A stretch of 64,000 nucleotides of DNA from positions 20,003 through 84,002 of the forward strand of contig URPH01000008.1 of NCBI GenBank assembly GCA_900549665.1, written 5' to 3'. The position numbers and the translations under genes were made by a program. Position 1 is the stretch's first letter. Each line of letters starts with the position of its first letter. Of this stretch, positions 17,769 through 26,478 are shown piece after piece. The notes under the pieces are model-generated. The model searched no databases. It was not told the origin of the DNA and worked only from the letters and a program-made list of their open reading frames with translations. Source of the DNA: an uncultured Lachnospiraceae bacterium (GTDB lineage Bacteria > Bacillota > Clostridia > Lachnospirales > Lachnospiraceae).

Positions 17769-19061
17769 CTATGAAACTCTCAATTTGAACTTCCGGATAT
17801 CTTTTTCATCAGAAACCTTTTCAATCAATCCGCCCAGGCTTCTCAGCTTGACATCAAAATCCTCATATCCTCGTTCAATGTAAAAGATATCATCCACAAT
17901 CGTAAATCCGTCAGCTGCCAGCCCTGCGATAACCAATGCCGCTCCGGCCCTTAAATCAGGGGCACTGATATGTGCGCCGGTATATTTGGGAACTCCGGTA
18001 ATAATGGCCGAATTGCCTTCCACCTTGATGGATGCACCCATTCTCGCCAGCTCGTCAACATATTTGAAACGATTTTCAAAAATACTCTCTGTTACAATAC
18101 TGTTGCCGTTGGACAGTCCCAGTGTCATAGTGATCTGCGGCTGCATATCCGTCGGAAAGCCGGGATACGGCAATGTCTTAACCTGTGTATATGATAATGG
18201 TTTGGAAGAAACCACTCTGACGGCATCATCACTTTCTTCGATCTCACAACCGATTTCCTGCAGTTTGGCACTGATTGACTCCAAATGCTTGGGAATCACG
18301 TTTTTAACTGTGATATCACCCTTTGTTGCCGCAGCAGCAACCATGAAGGTACCGGCCTCAATCTGATCCGGAATAACAGAATACTCTGTCTTGTGGAGCT
18401 TTTCCACACCCTTGATACGGATCACATCCGTACCTGCGCCCTTGATATGGGCTCCCATACTATTGAGGAAGTTGGCAAGATCAACAACATGCGGCTCCTT
18501 GGCTGCATTTTCAATGATAGTCTGTCCTTCTGCAAGTGTAGCTGCCATCATAATATTGATCGTCGCACCGACAGAAACAACATCCAGATAAATATGATTG
18601 CCAACAAGCTTATCCGCCTGCGCAACAATCAGTCCGTGCGCAATCTTCACTTCGGCACCCAGTGCCTTGAAGCCCTTGATATGCTGGTCGATTGGCCGGC
18701 TTCCGATATTGCATCCACCGGGAAGTGCGACCTCTGCTCTTTTATATTTTCCAAGTAAAGCACCTAACAGATAATAAGATGCTCTGATTTTTTTGATAAA
18801 GTCATCTTCAATTACAACATCATGAATCGTGGAACCGTTAACTTTGATGATGTGGCGGTCAACCTTCTGGATCGTGGCACCCACGCTCTCCATCGCCTGC
18901 ATCAATACATTGGTGTCTCTAACATCGGGTAAATTCTCTATAATAACTGTTTCATCTGTCATAATGGAAGCAGCCAGAATTGCTAATGCTGCATTTTTTG
19001 CGCCGCCGATCTCGACTTCGCCTACCAGGGGATTTCCCCCCTTGATTGCATATTGCTCCAT
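17769..19061 (-). CDS. murA: UDP-N-acetylglucosamine 1-carboxyvinyltransferase
   Basis: First committed step of peptidoglycan synthesis, transferring enolpyruvate to UDP-GlcNAc in the cytoplasm. With the ATG at 19061 (MEQYAIKGGNPLVGEV), preceded by GAGGTGCATT, the protein is 430 residues. The active-site loop reads LPGGCNIGSRPID with Cys at about residue 117, so fosfomycin would be expected to target it. GGAKNAALAILAAS near residue 19 and YPGFPTDMQPQ near 300 are also intact. It has no close cell-wall neighbours except the M23 peptidase upstream. Confidence 0.96.
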   Translation of the reverse strand: MEQYAIKGGNPLVGEVEIGGAKNAALAILAASIMTDETVIIENLPDVRDTNVLMQAMESVGATIQKVDRHIIKVNGSTIHDVVIEDDFIKKIRASYYLLGALLGKYKRAEVALPGGCNIGSRPIDQHIKGFKALGAEVKIAHGLIVAQADKLVGNHIYLDVVSVGATINIMMAATLAEGQTIIENAAKEPHVVDLANFLNSMGAHIKGAGTDVIRIKGVEKLHKTEYSVIPDQIEAGTFMVAAAATKGDITVKNVIPKHLESISAKLQEIGCEIEESDDAVRVVSSKPLSYTQVKTLPYPGFPTDMQPQITMTLGLSNGNSIVTESIFENRFKYVDELARMGASIKVEGNSAIITGVPKYTGAHISAPDLRAGAALVIAGLAADGFTIVDDIFYIERGYEDFDVKLRSLGGLIEKVSDEKDIRKFKLRVS

Positions 19062-19171
19062 AATGCACCTCAGTCTTTTCTTTCTAAATATCACGGTATA
19101 TTATATACCACCTGCATGGATATTGTAAACGCTGAAATTAAATTTGTTCATTTTAATTGTTTTTATAACGA

Positions 19172-20743
19172 TCAATTCATATAATCCAGCGGATTGACCT
19201 GACATCCGTTGATCAGAATCTCAAAATGCACATGCGGTCCGGTGCTGACACCGGTATTACCGCTCAATGCAATCTTCTGTCCCTGTTTTACATGCTGTCC
19301 CACAGAAACAAGCACCTTGCTCAGATGACCGTAACGCGTCTGGCGTCCATCCTCGTGATTGATATATACGACATATCCGTATCCACTGCCCCATCCGGCT
19401 CTTGCAACGGTTCCGGATGAAGATGCCATAACAGCTGTTCCGATCGGTGTCGCCCAGTCAATTCCCTTGTGGTAAGAGGATGCCCCACGCTTGGGAGCGC
19501 TTCTTCTTCCAAAGCCACTGGAAAGTCGTCCCCCGGAGATCGGCTTTATATAGGTGGGCGGTGTCTTGGTACCGATTTCCACTACCTTTGCCACCGGTGC
19601 TATTGTTACCTGCTCCTTTAAGATCTGAGTATCCTTTACATTGTTGTTGTGGTATGTGACGATTGCCGCAACATTTCTATGACCGGCCGACGGCTGGGTC
19701 AGGACTTTGGATTCGGTCGTGTACCAGTCATCATTGTATACATATTCGACAGGCGCATCGTAATCTTCTTCGTAGTAGATCTCTTCCTCGCGTCCAACCG
19801 AAAGAACCGGCTCCGGTATCGTGATGATCAGTTCATCCCCTGCGCGGATCATGGAATTTTCATCTTCCAGATTTTCATTCATTTCTATGATACGGTCAAG
19901 CGGGATGTCAACCTTGAGCGCAATTTCCGACAACGTATCTCCCGGCTGTACCTCATAGACCGCATTTTTCTCCTGATCCTGTGTCAGAATCGCTGTCGCA
20001 GTCTCAACATCGGAGATCTCACTGTCAGGCAGATAAGTCTCTATCACTTCAATTTCATTGTCATAATACAGATCCACCATTCCGTAATCAAAGTCTTCAA
20101 ACGAAGTCTTGATACTCTCTTCCGATGCCATATCCATTTCATAAAACGACTTGTCTACTCCGGCAAGCGGCATCTGTGTTGCTTCGTTGTGACGTTCAAC
20201 GGAATTGGTGATCCTGGTGGTCAGCACGTTGAGTTCACGTGTCGGATCGGTAACCAGTTCAACCTGAAACTCTTCCTTATCATCATATTTATTGAGGGCT
20301 GCCTGCAATACTTTTTTGACATCCTCCACGTTTCGGATATTGATCGTAAATTGATTGATCTTGATCATATAAGACAGGCTTCTGTCAGCCATGCGCGAAT
20401 CGCTCAGAACCTGATACATATTGTCTATGACTGTCTTTTGGGAGTCTACTCTGCCAAACCAGAGCTCTTTTCCCTGTGTTGACAACTCGGCATCCACAAA
20501 CACCAGATCCTTGTTTTCGCGGATCAGCTTTGTGCGTGCTTCTCTCAGATACTTCTGTGCATTTTGCGGGCTGTCAACCAGACCGACTTCTGTGCCGTTT
20601 AAAGAAAGAACATACATATTATCTCCGGTATGTTCAATTTTATGAAAGCTTGGAAAAAACAATAATGCAATAATGAAAATTAAATATGCTGTTTTAATTT
20701 TAACAACTCTGATCTCCCGATAGAATCTGGTAACCTGCTTCAT
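19172..20743 (-). CDS. membrane-anchored LysM-G5-M23 peptidoglycan endopeptidase
   Basis: A wall-remodelling metallopeptidase. One N-terminal membrane segment (about residues 17-31, AYLIFIIALLFFPSF) anchors it outside the cell. Then come a long charged region, a LysM domain at about 262-310 (YEVQPGDTLSEIALKVDIP), a G5-like region at about 330-400, and a C-terminal M23 domain at about 408-520. The zinc ligands are visible in HKGIDWATPIG and GPHVHFEI, with GYGYVVYINHEDG and RYGHLSKV between them. All catalytic residues are present. Its ATG overlaps the stop of the flavin reductase gene upstream by 4 bases. Confidence 0.93.
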   Translation of the reverse strand: MKQVTRFYREIRVVKIKTAYLIFIIALLFFPSFHKIEHTGDNMYVLSLNGTEVGLVDSPQNAQKYLREARTKLIRENKDLVFVDAELSTQGKELWFGRVDSQKTVIDNMYQVLSDSRMADRSLSYMIKINQFTINIRNVEDVKKVLQAALNKYDDKEEFQVELVTDPTRELNVLTTRITNSVERHNEATQMPLAGVDKSFYEMDMASEESIKTSFEDFDYGMVDLYYDNEIEVIETYLPDSEISDVETATAILTQDQEKNAVYEVQPGDTLSEIALKVDIPLDRIIEMNENLEDENSMIRAGDELIITIPEPVLSVGREEEIYYEEDYDAPVEYVYNDDWYTTESKVLTQPSAGHRNVAAIVTYHNNNVKDTQILKEQVTIAPVAKVVEIGTKTPPTYIKPISGGRLSSGFGRRSAPKRGASSYHKGIDWATPIGTAVMASSSGTVARAGWGSGYGYVVYINHEDGRQTRYGHLSKVLVSVGQHVKQGQKIALSGNTGVSTGPHVHFEILINGCQVNPLDYMN

Positions 20744-21360
20744 CCTTTTTTTGTACTCTTCTCCCCGGATTTCTTTGCTCCGGTATTTCTTTTTTTATGA
20801 TCTTTTCTGACACTGTAGCCAAAGGTCCCGAGAACCTGATCCAGTGAATAATATTCTCCATGTGAATATACGATCGGTCCGGCTTCGGAAAGATGGAAGG
20901 TATTATTTTCATCCATATAAGCATCATCAACGGAAACCGACTCAACCTTTGCAAGAAACATAACATGGCTGCCAAGCTCAAGCTCCTGTGTGACACGGCA
21001 TTCAATACGCACCGGGCTTTCCTTGATCAGTGGTGCCTTTACCTTGTCCGCCGCAAGCTTCGTCAGATGCATCTCTTTAAATTTGTCCACATCGCGTCCG
21101 CTTCTGACGCCACAGAAATCCGTTGCCCTTGCAAGGCTTTCCGTTGTCAGGTTGATCACAAACTCTCCGGTATCCCTGATCATCTGGTAGGAATACCGGG
21201 AAGGTCTTACCGATATAAAAACCATCGGCGGATCGGAACACACAGTCCCTGTCCATGCCACTGTAAATACATTGTCATTGCCCCTGCCATCCGTAACAGA
21301 CACCAGCACGGCCGGAAGCGGGTAGAGCATATTTCCGGGCTTAAATGTCACATTTCCCAT
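20740..21360 (-). CDS. flavin reductase family protein (flavoredoxin-like)
   Basis: A 206-residue FMN-binding split-barrel protein. The opening NVTFKPGNMLYPLPAVLVSVTD, the FTVAWTGTVCSDPPMVFISVRPSRYSY flavin-binding stretch (near residues 32-58) and FVINLTTESLA near 68 are typical. Members transfer electrons between NAD(P)H or rubredoxin and other proteins via FMN. The C-terminal tail (from about 190) is a Lys-rich extension with no clear role. It is coupled by 4-base overlap to the M23 peptidase gene, although no functional link is obvious. Confidence 0.88.
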   Translation of the reverse strand: MGNVTFKPGNMLYPLPAVLVSVTDGRGNDNVFTVAWTGTVCSDPPMVFISVRPSRYSYQMIRDTGEFVINLTTESLARATDFCGVRSGRDVDKFKEMHLTKLAADKVKAPLIKESPVRIECRVTQELELGSHVMFLAKVESVSVDDAYMDENNTFHLSEAGPIVYSHGEYYSLDQVLGTFGYSVRKDHKKRNTGAKKSGEKSTKKG

Positions 21361-21392
21361 AATTGCACCTTAGTCTCCATATACGTTCATTC

Positions 21393-22247
21393 TTATAACA
21401 TTCCAATCACGGAAAGAACCTGCAGCGTAACAGCCGCAAGAGATGCCAGCATGGTGATCACAACCATAGCCTTGATCCCGCTGTTCTTTTTGACTAAACT
21501 CTCTATCTGATCCATACGTGTATTGACCTCACGGGCTTTTTTACCGGCTTCATCTATCAGAGAAGCCTGCACATTGCGGTAAACACGTACATTTTCCCTA
21601 TGTACATGGTCTTCCAGCTTTTTGTTCCCCTCCGAAATCAGATTGCTCGCAGAAACCAACGCCTGCTGTAAATTGCCGATGCTGTCCATAACAGGAACCA
21701 ACGCCTCTGCATCAATTCCCTTATTGAGGCTTTCCTGTATATTCTGCTCTAAGGCATGGATTCCATTATCGATCCCGCCAAGCTGATACTGCATGGTATT
21801 GATGCCGCTTCCGATCACGGATACCTCACTGTGAATGGTCCCAACCGTCAGATTCATTCCGTTTATAACTTCCTGCATGTCGGCAGCCATACGCTCCAGC
21901 TCAGCTTCATTGTCCAAAATACCTATCTTGGCCGCCGTCACATCTTTGTGCAGTTCTTCAAGCTTTTGCAAAAGCTCTCCGTCTGCATTGCCATAGCCTT
22001 CAAACTGCTCGATCCCGCATTGGATCAGCTGCTGTACCTGCTCGGTCACTTCAACATTTTTAAGATTCAGGCGCCGCATCTCACGCATCATATTTTCATA
22101 TTCCGCAGTCCGTTCCTGCAGACGTTTCATATCTCTTGCTTCAGCCTGTGCATTGGCTTTGATCATTTCTCCTGCATTGAATCTTTTTGCAAGCTTGTCC
22201 ATAAAATTATCCACAAAAACTTCCTCCGATCGCTGAATTTTGTTCAT
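21393..22247 (-). CDS. coiled-coil protein with C-terminal membrane anchor
   Basis: A protein of about 284 residues that I do not recognise. Residues 20-240 are almost entirely charged helices with heptad-like spacing (for example AEARDMKRLQERTAEYENMM), then a hydrophobic C-terminal segment of about 22 residues (MVVITMLASLAAVTLQVLSVIGML), so it looks tail-anchored with a cytoplasmic coiled coil. It resembles methyl-accepting or septation-like rods only in composition. The start is uncertain: ATG at 22247 is chosen over GTGs at 22253 and 22250, and no strong ribosome site is seen. It follows a long AT-rich gap and is upstream of the flavin reductase gene by 32 bases. Confidence 0.8.
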   Translation of the reverse strand: MNKIQRSEEVFVDNFMDKLAKRFNAGEMIKANAQAEARDMKRLQERTAEYENMMREMRRLNLKNVEVTEQVQQLIQCGIEQFEGYGNADGELLQKLEELHKDVTAAKIGILDNEAELERMAADMQEVINGMNLTVGTIHSEVSVIGSGINTMQYQLGGIDNGIHALEQNIQESLNKGIDAEALVPVMDSIGNLQQALVSASNLISEGNKKLEDHVHRENVRVYRNVQASLIDEAGKKAREVNTRMDQIESLVKKNSGIKAMVVITMLASLAAVTLQVLSVIGML

Positions 22248-22493
22248 CACCACAATTTCTGTTTATTTTATCATGTATCAAAATCTTTGACAACCTTCCC
22301 CTTTGTGTCTCGGTATTTTATTTTTGTTTATTTTGTACAATTTTTTTCGTCATTTTTTTATTTACTTGTTATAATTAACTATTTTTTCATGCCTTGTTCA
22401 TAGTTTGTTCATATTTATGTTGTAAGATAATAACATAAATCGAACAGGTTAATGTATTTTTACATTACAGACATAGATAAATTTTTTCATAAT

Positions 22494-22522
22494 AGCCCGG
22501 GTTTCCGCAAGGAGCCCGGGCA
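22494..22522. other. GC-rich hairpin
   Basis: Arms GCCCGGG / CCCGGGC with TTTCC..GGA extending the stem. Neither strand has a clear T-run after it, so I do not call it a terminator. Its role is unknown. Confidence 0.6.
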
Positions 22523-22541
22523 CTCCTCATTTTATGGCACT

Positions 22542-22592
22542 ATAAAAGACCCTTTGCTGCAATTTATGTTTTGCACGAAAGGGTCTTTTATT
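22542..22592 (-). terminator. terminator after alarmone synthetase gene
   Basis: Stem AAAAGACCCTTT(G) / (C)AAAGGGTCTTTT with a TGCA-containing second stem, 40 bases past the stop at 22632. The arms carry A and T runs on both sides, so it could act in either direction. Confidence 0.85.
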
Positions 22593-22631
22593 ATCACTAT
22601 GTAATTGTACTTTACCGGCTTTACTTTCAGC

Positions 22632-23291
22632 CTAGGCTAACCGCGATTCTTCCGCTTCCTGTTCCGCCAGCTCCTGCACTTCTTCATTGAGCGAAAGCAT
22701 TTTGGCATCCAGATCTGCCACGATCTCTGCGCATTCCACCAGCGACTCCCGGATATGATCCGGTACATTTCCTTCAAATTTGTAATGAATCTTGTGCTCT
22801 AAGCTTGCCCAGAAATCCATGGCAACTGTTCGTATCTGGATCTCTACCTTGGTATCCACAATGCGGTCGGACAAGAAGATCGGCACACTGATGATCAGAT
22901 GATAGCTCTTGTATCCGCTCGGCTTGGGATTCAGGATATAATCCTTGACAGATATAACCTTGATATCACTTTGATTGATGATCATCTCTGCGATCCGGTA
23001 AATATCGGAAGTAAAAGAACAGATCACGCGGATTCCGGCTATATCATTAACATATCTGACCATATTTTCAATCGTCGATTCATAACCATGCTTTTTTAAT
23101 TTTTTGACAATACTCTGTGGCGTCTTAATACGGGATTTGATATGCTCGATCGGATTGTACTGATGTACATGCTGAAACTCATCGTTTAATATCTCAAGCT
23201 TGGTCCCGATCTCCTTAAGCGCCGAATTGTAAATCAATACAACCTCTTCCCAGCTCTTAACATCATTGCTGCTGTCGGGTTTAAAATCCAT
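22632..23291 (-). CDS. small alarmone synthetase (RelQ/RelP-type GTP pyrophosphokinase)
   Basis: Makes (p)ppGpp from ATP and GDP or GTP. The 219-residue single-domain protein has only the RelA/SpoT synthetase domain. SRIKTPQSIVKKL near residue 52, DIAGIRVICSFTSDIYRIAEMI near 85, PKPSGYKSYHLI near 121 and VEIQIRTVAMDFWASLEHKIHYK near 150 match RelQ/YjbM-type enzymes, and no hydrolase or ACT domain is present. The ATG at 23291 is 8 bases after GAGGAG. A GTG at 23300 is less well placed. Such enzymes usually respond through transcription or allostery to cell-wall or starvation stress. It stands alone with its own terminator. Confidence 0.92.
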   Translation of the reverse strand: MDFKPDSSNDVKSWEEVVLIYNSALKEIGTKLEILNDEFQHVHQYNPIEHIKSRIKTPQSIVKKLKKHGYESTIENMVRYVNDIAGIRVICSFTSDIYRIAEMIINQSDIKVISVKDYILNPKPSGYKSYHLIISVPIFLSDRIVDTKVEIQIRTVAMDFWASLEHKIHYKFEGNVPDHIRESLVECAEIVADLDAKMLSLNEEVQELAEQEAEESRLA

Positions 23292-23390
23292 AGGCGTCAC
23301 TCCTCACCTCAGGAATTGCATCAGAAAAAAATTCCCCGTTTATTTCCCATTGCATCTTCATCCTAATTCATCCTCTCTTTACACTTATAT

Positions 23391-23416
23391 ACATTCGAAA
23401 TCCGCTGATTTACTGC
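23391..23416 (-). repeat. dispersed hairpin repeat, fragment
   Basis: Twenty-six bases match, in reverse orientation, the end of the second module seen at 45634-45816 (GCAGTAAATCAGCGGATTTC followed by GAATGT). The rest of the element is absent. Confidence 0.7.
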
Positions 23417-23539
23417 ATTTATTTGTATTATTATACCATACCCTGCGGCTTTGTGGGCAGATTACACAATAATTTCATAATAATTTCATTTTTTATATGC
23501 AATTACCATAAATTAACAGTGAAATTTATCCGGAAATAT

Positions 23540-23568
23540 TTACCCTTGTAAGTCTTGTCTGTTATAAT
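23540..23568 (+). promoter_or_regulatory. predicted promoter for the 23665 gene
   Basis: An extended -10 element TGTTATAAT with a weak -35 (TTACCC) upstream, about 97 bases before the start of the small plus-strand gene. Confidence 0.5.
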
Positions 23569-23664
23569 ACCTGATACCGGATAGCAAAATTGCATAACAG
23601 TCCGGTTTCAAAATGATCTGACAACCAAAAATCAAAAAATACATCACACTGTGAGGGCATCAAT

Positions 23665-23931
23665 ATGTTTCGACTTTGGGGAAAAATTTGGAAAGATAAC
23701 CATCTGCTACAGGATATGGTATTCGAAGATGACAGCAATGATACCAGAACACACAAAGTTTTTCGCGGTCTTGAAAAAATATGTTATGACTTTGATCTGT
23801 CTAAGCCTATCTGGCTGGATAAAACAATCAATGAATTTAAACAGCATGACAAGACCCGTTTTTATCAGGATAATTTTATAGAAGAAATCCCCTTCGACTA
23901 TCTGGAAATCCAGGTTATCGAAGAGGACTGA
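23665..23931 (+). CDS. conserved hypothetical protein (88 residues)
   Basis: A small soluble protein beginning MFRLWGKIWKDN and ending with an acidic tail. It has no membrane segment, no Cys pair and no recognisable catalytic motif. The sequence is dense in aromatic and charged residues and looks folded. The ATG follows GAGGGCATCAAT. It ends 9 bases before the converging pyrophosphorylase gene. I take it to be a real gene because of its promoter, site and protein-like composition. The function is unknown. Confidence 0.75.
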   Translation: MFRLWGKIWKDNHLLQDMVFEDDSNDTRTHKVFRGLEKICYDFDLSKPIWLDKTINEFKQHDKTRFYQDNFIEEIPFDYLEIQVIEED

Positions 23932-23940
23932 CCGTTATTT

Positions 23941-25167
23941 TTATAAAACAACTCCGTTTTTTTGCAAAAGCGCTCTGGCTGTATCAACACTGTCAACACC
24001 TGTCTTATTTTTGATCGGTGCAAATTCATGCTCTCTGACAACCTCAAATGAAAGACAGCTGTCAAGATCATGGATCATATCCAGCACCAGCTGTTCAAAC
24101 TTATAACCGTTGGGCTCCTCGGGCTTTACCGGGTTGCCCTGTTCATCGAGACACGCTATTTTCTTTTCTACCACGTGAAGCGCCAGCTTTTGTGACATAA
24201 TGCGTTCAAGGGCCTTGACAGAAAACAGATAATTGAGAATTACGCCATAATTGTATGCATATTCTCCGTTGGAATCTTTTTTATTTCTCATTTCGTCTGT
24301 CAGCTCATAATATTCCACAATGGAAGGTCTGCCATCCTCCAGACACACAACCCCGAGCTTTTCATCCGGATTGATCTTTTTTACAACTTTCTCTCCGACC
24401 TCTACCTGTTTTTCAATAACAGCACCGATAAACAGCGGATCGGCAATTTTCTGCAGCACATTGTCTACGGCAAACACATTCAGCCATTCAATTCCACGTT
24501 TATGAACCTCGTCCAAAAGCCCGTTTCTTGCCATGGACACAAACCATCCGCCATTGCCGTTTGGTGATGTGGACAATCTGGATTTGGTTTCCAGATATAT
24601 CTTTCCTTTATAATCACTTGCCGGTGCCATTTCCTGTTTGAAAAACCACACCTCATCCTTGTTGTAGCCAAAATATCCGTGCTCTTTAAAAAAGTTTACC
24701 GTTGTGTCATGGTTTTTATCACTTGTCATGATAAAAAGCGGGATCCACGCATTCACTTTTTTCACTACATCCATGAGATTATTGATCAGGCATTCAAATA
24801 TATACAGATCTCTGGTCTGACCAATATTGTATAATCCTTTTGGCGCATCACTGCCAAGCCTTGTACCCATACCGCCCGCAAGCAGCACTGCACCGACCTT
24901 TCCCTGTCGGATCGCTTCCTCTCCGGTATGTTCAAAAGCTTCTCTATGCGGCTCAATCTCACCAAGCGTCATGGACGGCAAAGGCGTGATCACCCCTTTT
25001 TTCTTTATGTCCTCTAAATGACTGAGACTGTCCAATACCGAAAAATCCGTTTTCTCTATCTGTGTCAGAAGCTGCTCTTTTTCCGCCTCATTTAATTCAT
25101 CATAAAATTTCAGCAAATGTTCCTGATGATACTTTTCACATTTCTGAACTGCATTCCGGCAATCCAT
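23941..25167 (-). CDS. UDP-sugar pyrophosphorylase (UAP1/UDPGP family)
   Basis: Transfers UMP from UTP to a sugar-1-phosphate, giving a UDP-sugar and pyrophosphate. The 408 residues fit the eukaryote-like UDPGP/UAP1 family rather than bacterial GalU or GlmU. The UTP loop AVLLAGGMGTRLGSDAPKG lies near residues 93-111. STSPNGNGGWFVSMA near 210 and NVFAVDNVLQKIADP near 233 form the sugar and uridine site. Whether it uses GlcNAc-1-P, Glc-1-P or another sugar cannot be told. The divergent GT2 and membrane protein genes next door suggest a surface glycan role. Confidence 0.9.
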   Translation of the reverse strand: MDCRNAVQKCEKYHQEHLLKFYDELNEAEKEQLLTQIEKTDFSVLDSLSHLEDIKKKGVITPLPSMTLGEIEPHREAFEHTGEEAIRQGKVGAVLLAGGMGTRLGSDAPKGLYNIGQTRDLYIFECLINNLMDVVKKVNAWIPLFIMTSDKNHDTTVNFFKEHGYFGYNKDEVWFFKQEMAPASDYKGKIYLETKSRLSTSPNGNGGWFVSMARNGLLDEVHKRGIEWLNVFAVDNVLQKIADPLFIGAVIEKQVEVGEKVVKKINPDEKLGVVCLEDGRPSIVEYYELTDEMRNKKDSNGEYAYNYGVILNYLFSVKALERIMSQKLALHVVEKKIACLDEQGNPVKPEEPNGYKFEQLVLDMIHDLDSCLSFEVVREHEFAPIKNKTGVDSVDTARALLQKNGVVL

Positions 25168-25390
25168 ATCTTTACCTCCTGTCGTTTTATGGTCAAAAAC
25201 TGTTATTCATATCAGTATACTATATTTTAGCCAATTGCGAAACATAATATATTTATATATAATGATACATAGGTTCAGAAGTGCAAAGCACGCAGCAAGC
25301 CGGTATTATGTCCAAGAACTCACCCAGCTTGCTTATAATTTATGATCCATCACTTCGCTCCAAAAATAAACACCAAGGACACTTTCCCTC

Positions 25391-26434
25391 ATGAAAAATT
25401 ACCAATTTGACGTAAGTATCGTCATTCCCGTTTACAATATGGAAAAATATCTGGACCGCTGCATGGAAAGCGTACTCGCACAGACGCTTCAAAAGCTCGA
25501 GATCATTCTGGTCGATGATGGAAGCTGCGACAATTCTGCTGCCATGTGTGATTCCTATGCCAATCAATATCCGGACAGGATTGTTGTCATTCACAAGGAA
25601 AACGGCGGTCTTACCTCCGCATGGAAAGCCGGAAGCCGGATTGCCCGCGGCCGGTACACCGGATATGTGGACAGCGATGACTTTATCAATCCTGACATGT
25701 ATGAAAAAATGTTTGACCGCATCACCAAAGAAGATGCAGACATTGCCTGCTGCGGTCTGCACCACATCTACGAAAACAACAGTCACAGGGAATGGGATGA
25801 CCAGATGGACTTTCCACTGGAAGTTTTTTCGCCCGCGCAGCTGATGACAGAAATGTTTCCGGTCCTGATCAACGACGGAAGCTTTCTGGGACGTCATCTT
25901 CATCCCAACCGCGTTACCAAGCTGGTGCGGACCGATCTGGTTTGCAAAAATCTGGACCTGTGTGATGATAAGGTTTCCATCGGCGAGGATTTCCAGTTTT
26001 CTTTATGCATGTTCCTTGATGCCGAAAAGATTGTGATTTTAAAGGACTTTTATCCTTATAATTATTACATGAATGATGCTTCCATGACCATGCGCTATGA
26101 TAAAAACTATATGTCAAAGATCAGGATCATGAAAGAAAATCTGCTGCGTATCAGCAAGGCCAAACACTCTTTTGATTTCAGCGACCAGATCTGGGACGAT
26201 TTTCTCTGTCTGACAGTCCTGCATGTAAAGGGTGGCATTTACAAAAAGAAACAGGCACCATACCGTGAGCACCGCGCTGACATGAAAAGTATCTGCACAG
26301 ATCCGGATGTTGTCTACGCGCTAGACAATTGTCATATGGCGCATCTTCATGTTGCCGAGAAATTATTCCTGTTTTTTATGAAGCATCACTTGTATTTTCT
26401 GATCTATTGTGCGGTCAGAGTTTATTTCCGCTAA
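25391..26434 (+). CDS. family 2 glycosyltransferase
   Basis: A GT-A fold transferase that moves a sugar from a nucleotide donor to a growing glycan at the inner membrane face. Residues 7-110 form the GT2 domain: VSIVIPVYNMEKYLDRCMES, IILVDDGSCDNSAAMCD, then GRYTGYVDSDDFI with the DxD metal site at about residues 97-99. The C-terminal 230 residues are an uncharacterised helical accessory domain common in teichoic-acid or capsule transferases. It is divergent from the UDP-sugar pyrophosphorylase and 44 bases upstream of the large membrane protein, so a shared glycan pathway is inferred. Confidence 0.9.
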   Translation: MKNYQFDVSIVIPVYNMEKYLDRCMESVLAQTLQKLEIILVDDGSCDNSAAMCDSYANQYPDRIVVIHKENGGLTSAWKAGSRIARGRYTGYVDSDDFINPDMYEKMFDRITKEDADIACCGLHHIYENNSHREWDDQMDFPLEVFSPAQLMTEMFPVLINDGSFLGRHLHPNRVTKLVRTDLVCKNLDLCDDKVSIGEDFQFSLCMFLDAEKIVILKDFYPYNYYMNDASMTMRYDKNYMSKIRIMKENLLRISKAKHSFDFSDQIWDDFLCLTVLHVKGGIYKKKQAPYREHRADMKSICTDPDVVYALDNCHMAHLHVAEKLFLFFMKHHLYFLIYCAVRVYFR

Positions 26435-26478
26435 GTATAGCATTGACGACATACGATACCAGAGACAAAGGAATCCTT

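Larger units (their letters stand above)
22254..22631. other. AT-rich intergenic region
   Basis: About 380 bases with no credible coding frame. It holds a GC-rich hairpin at 22494-22522 and the terminator at 22542-22592. The rest is T-rich and may contain the promoter of the coiled-coil gene. Confidence 0.6.

Noticed and set aside
19649..20482. 277-codon plus-strand frame opposite the M23 peptidase gene
   Set aside because: Shadow of a well-supported multi-domain peptidase.
26329..26478. Longer start for the large membrane protein
   Set aside because: It lies inside the GT2 gene in another frame, while the ATG at 26479 has its own site.
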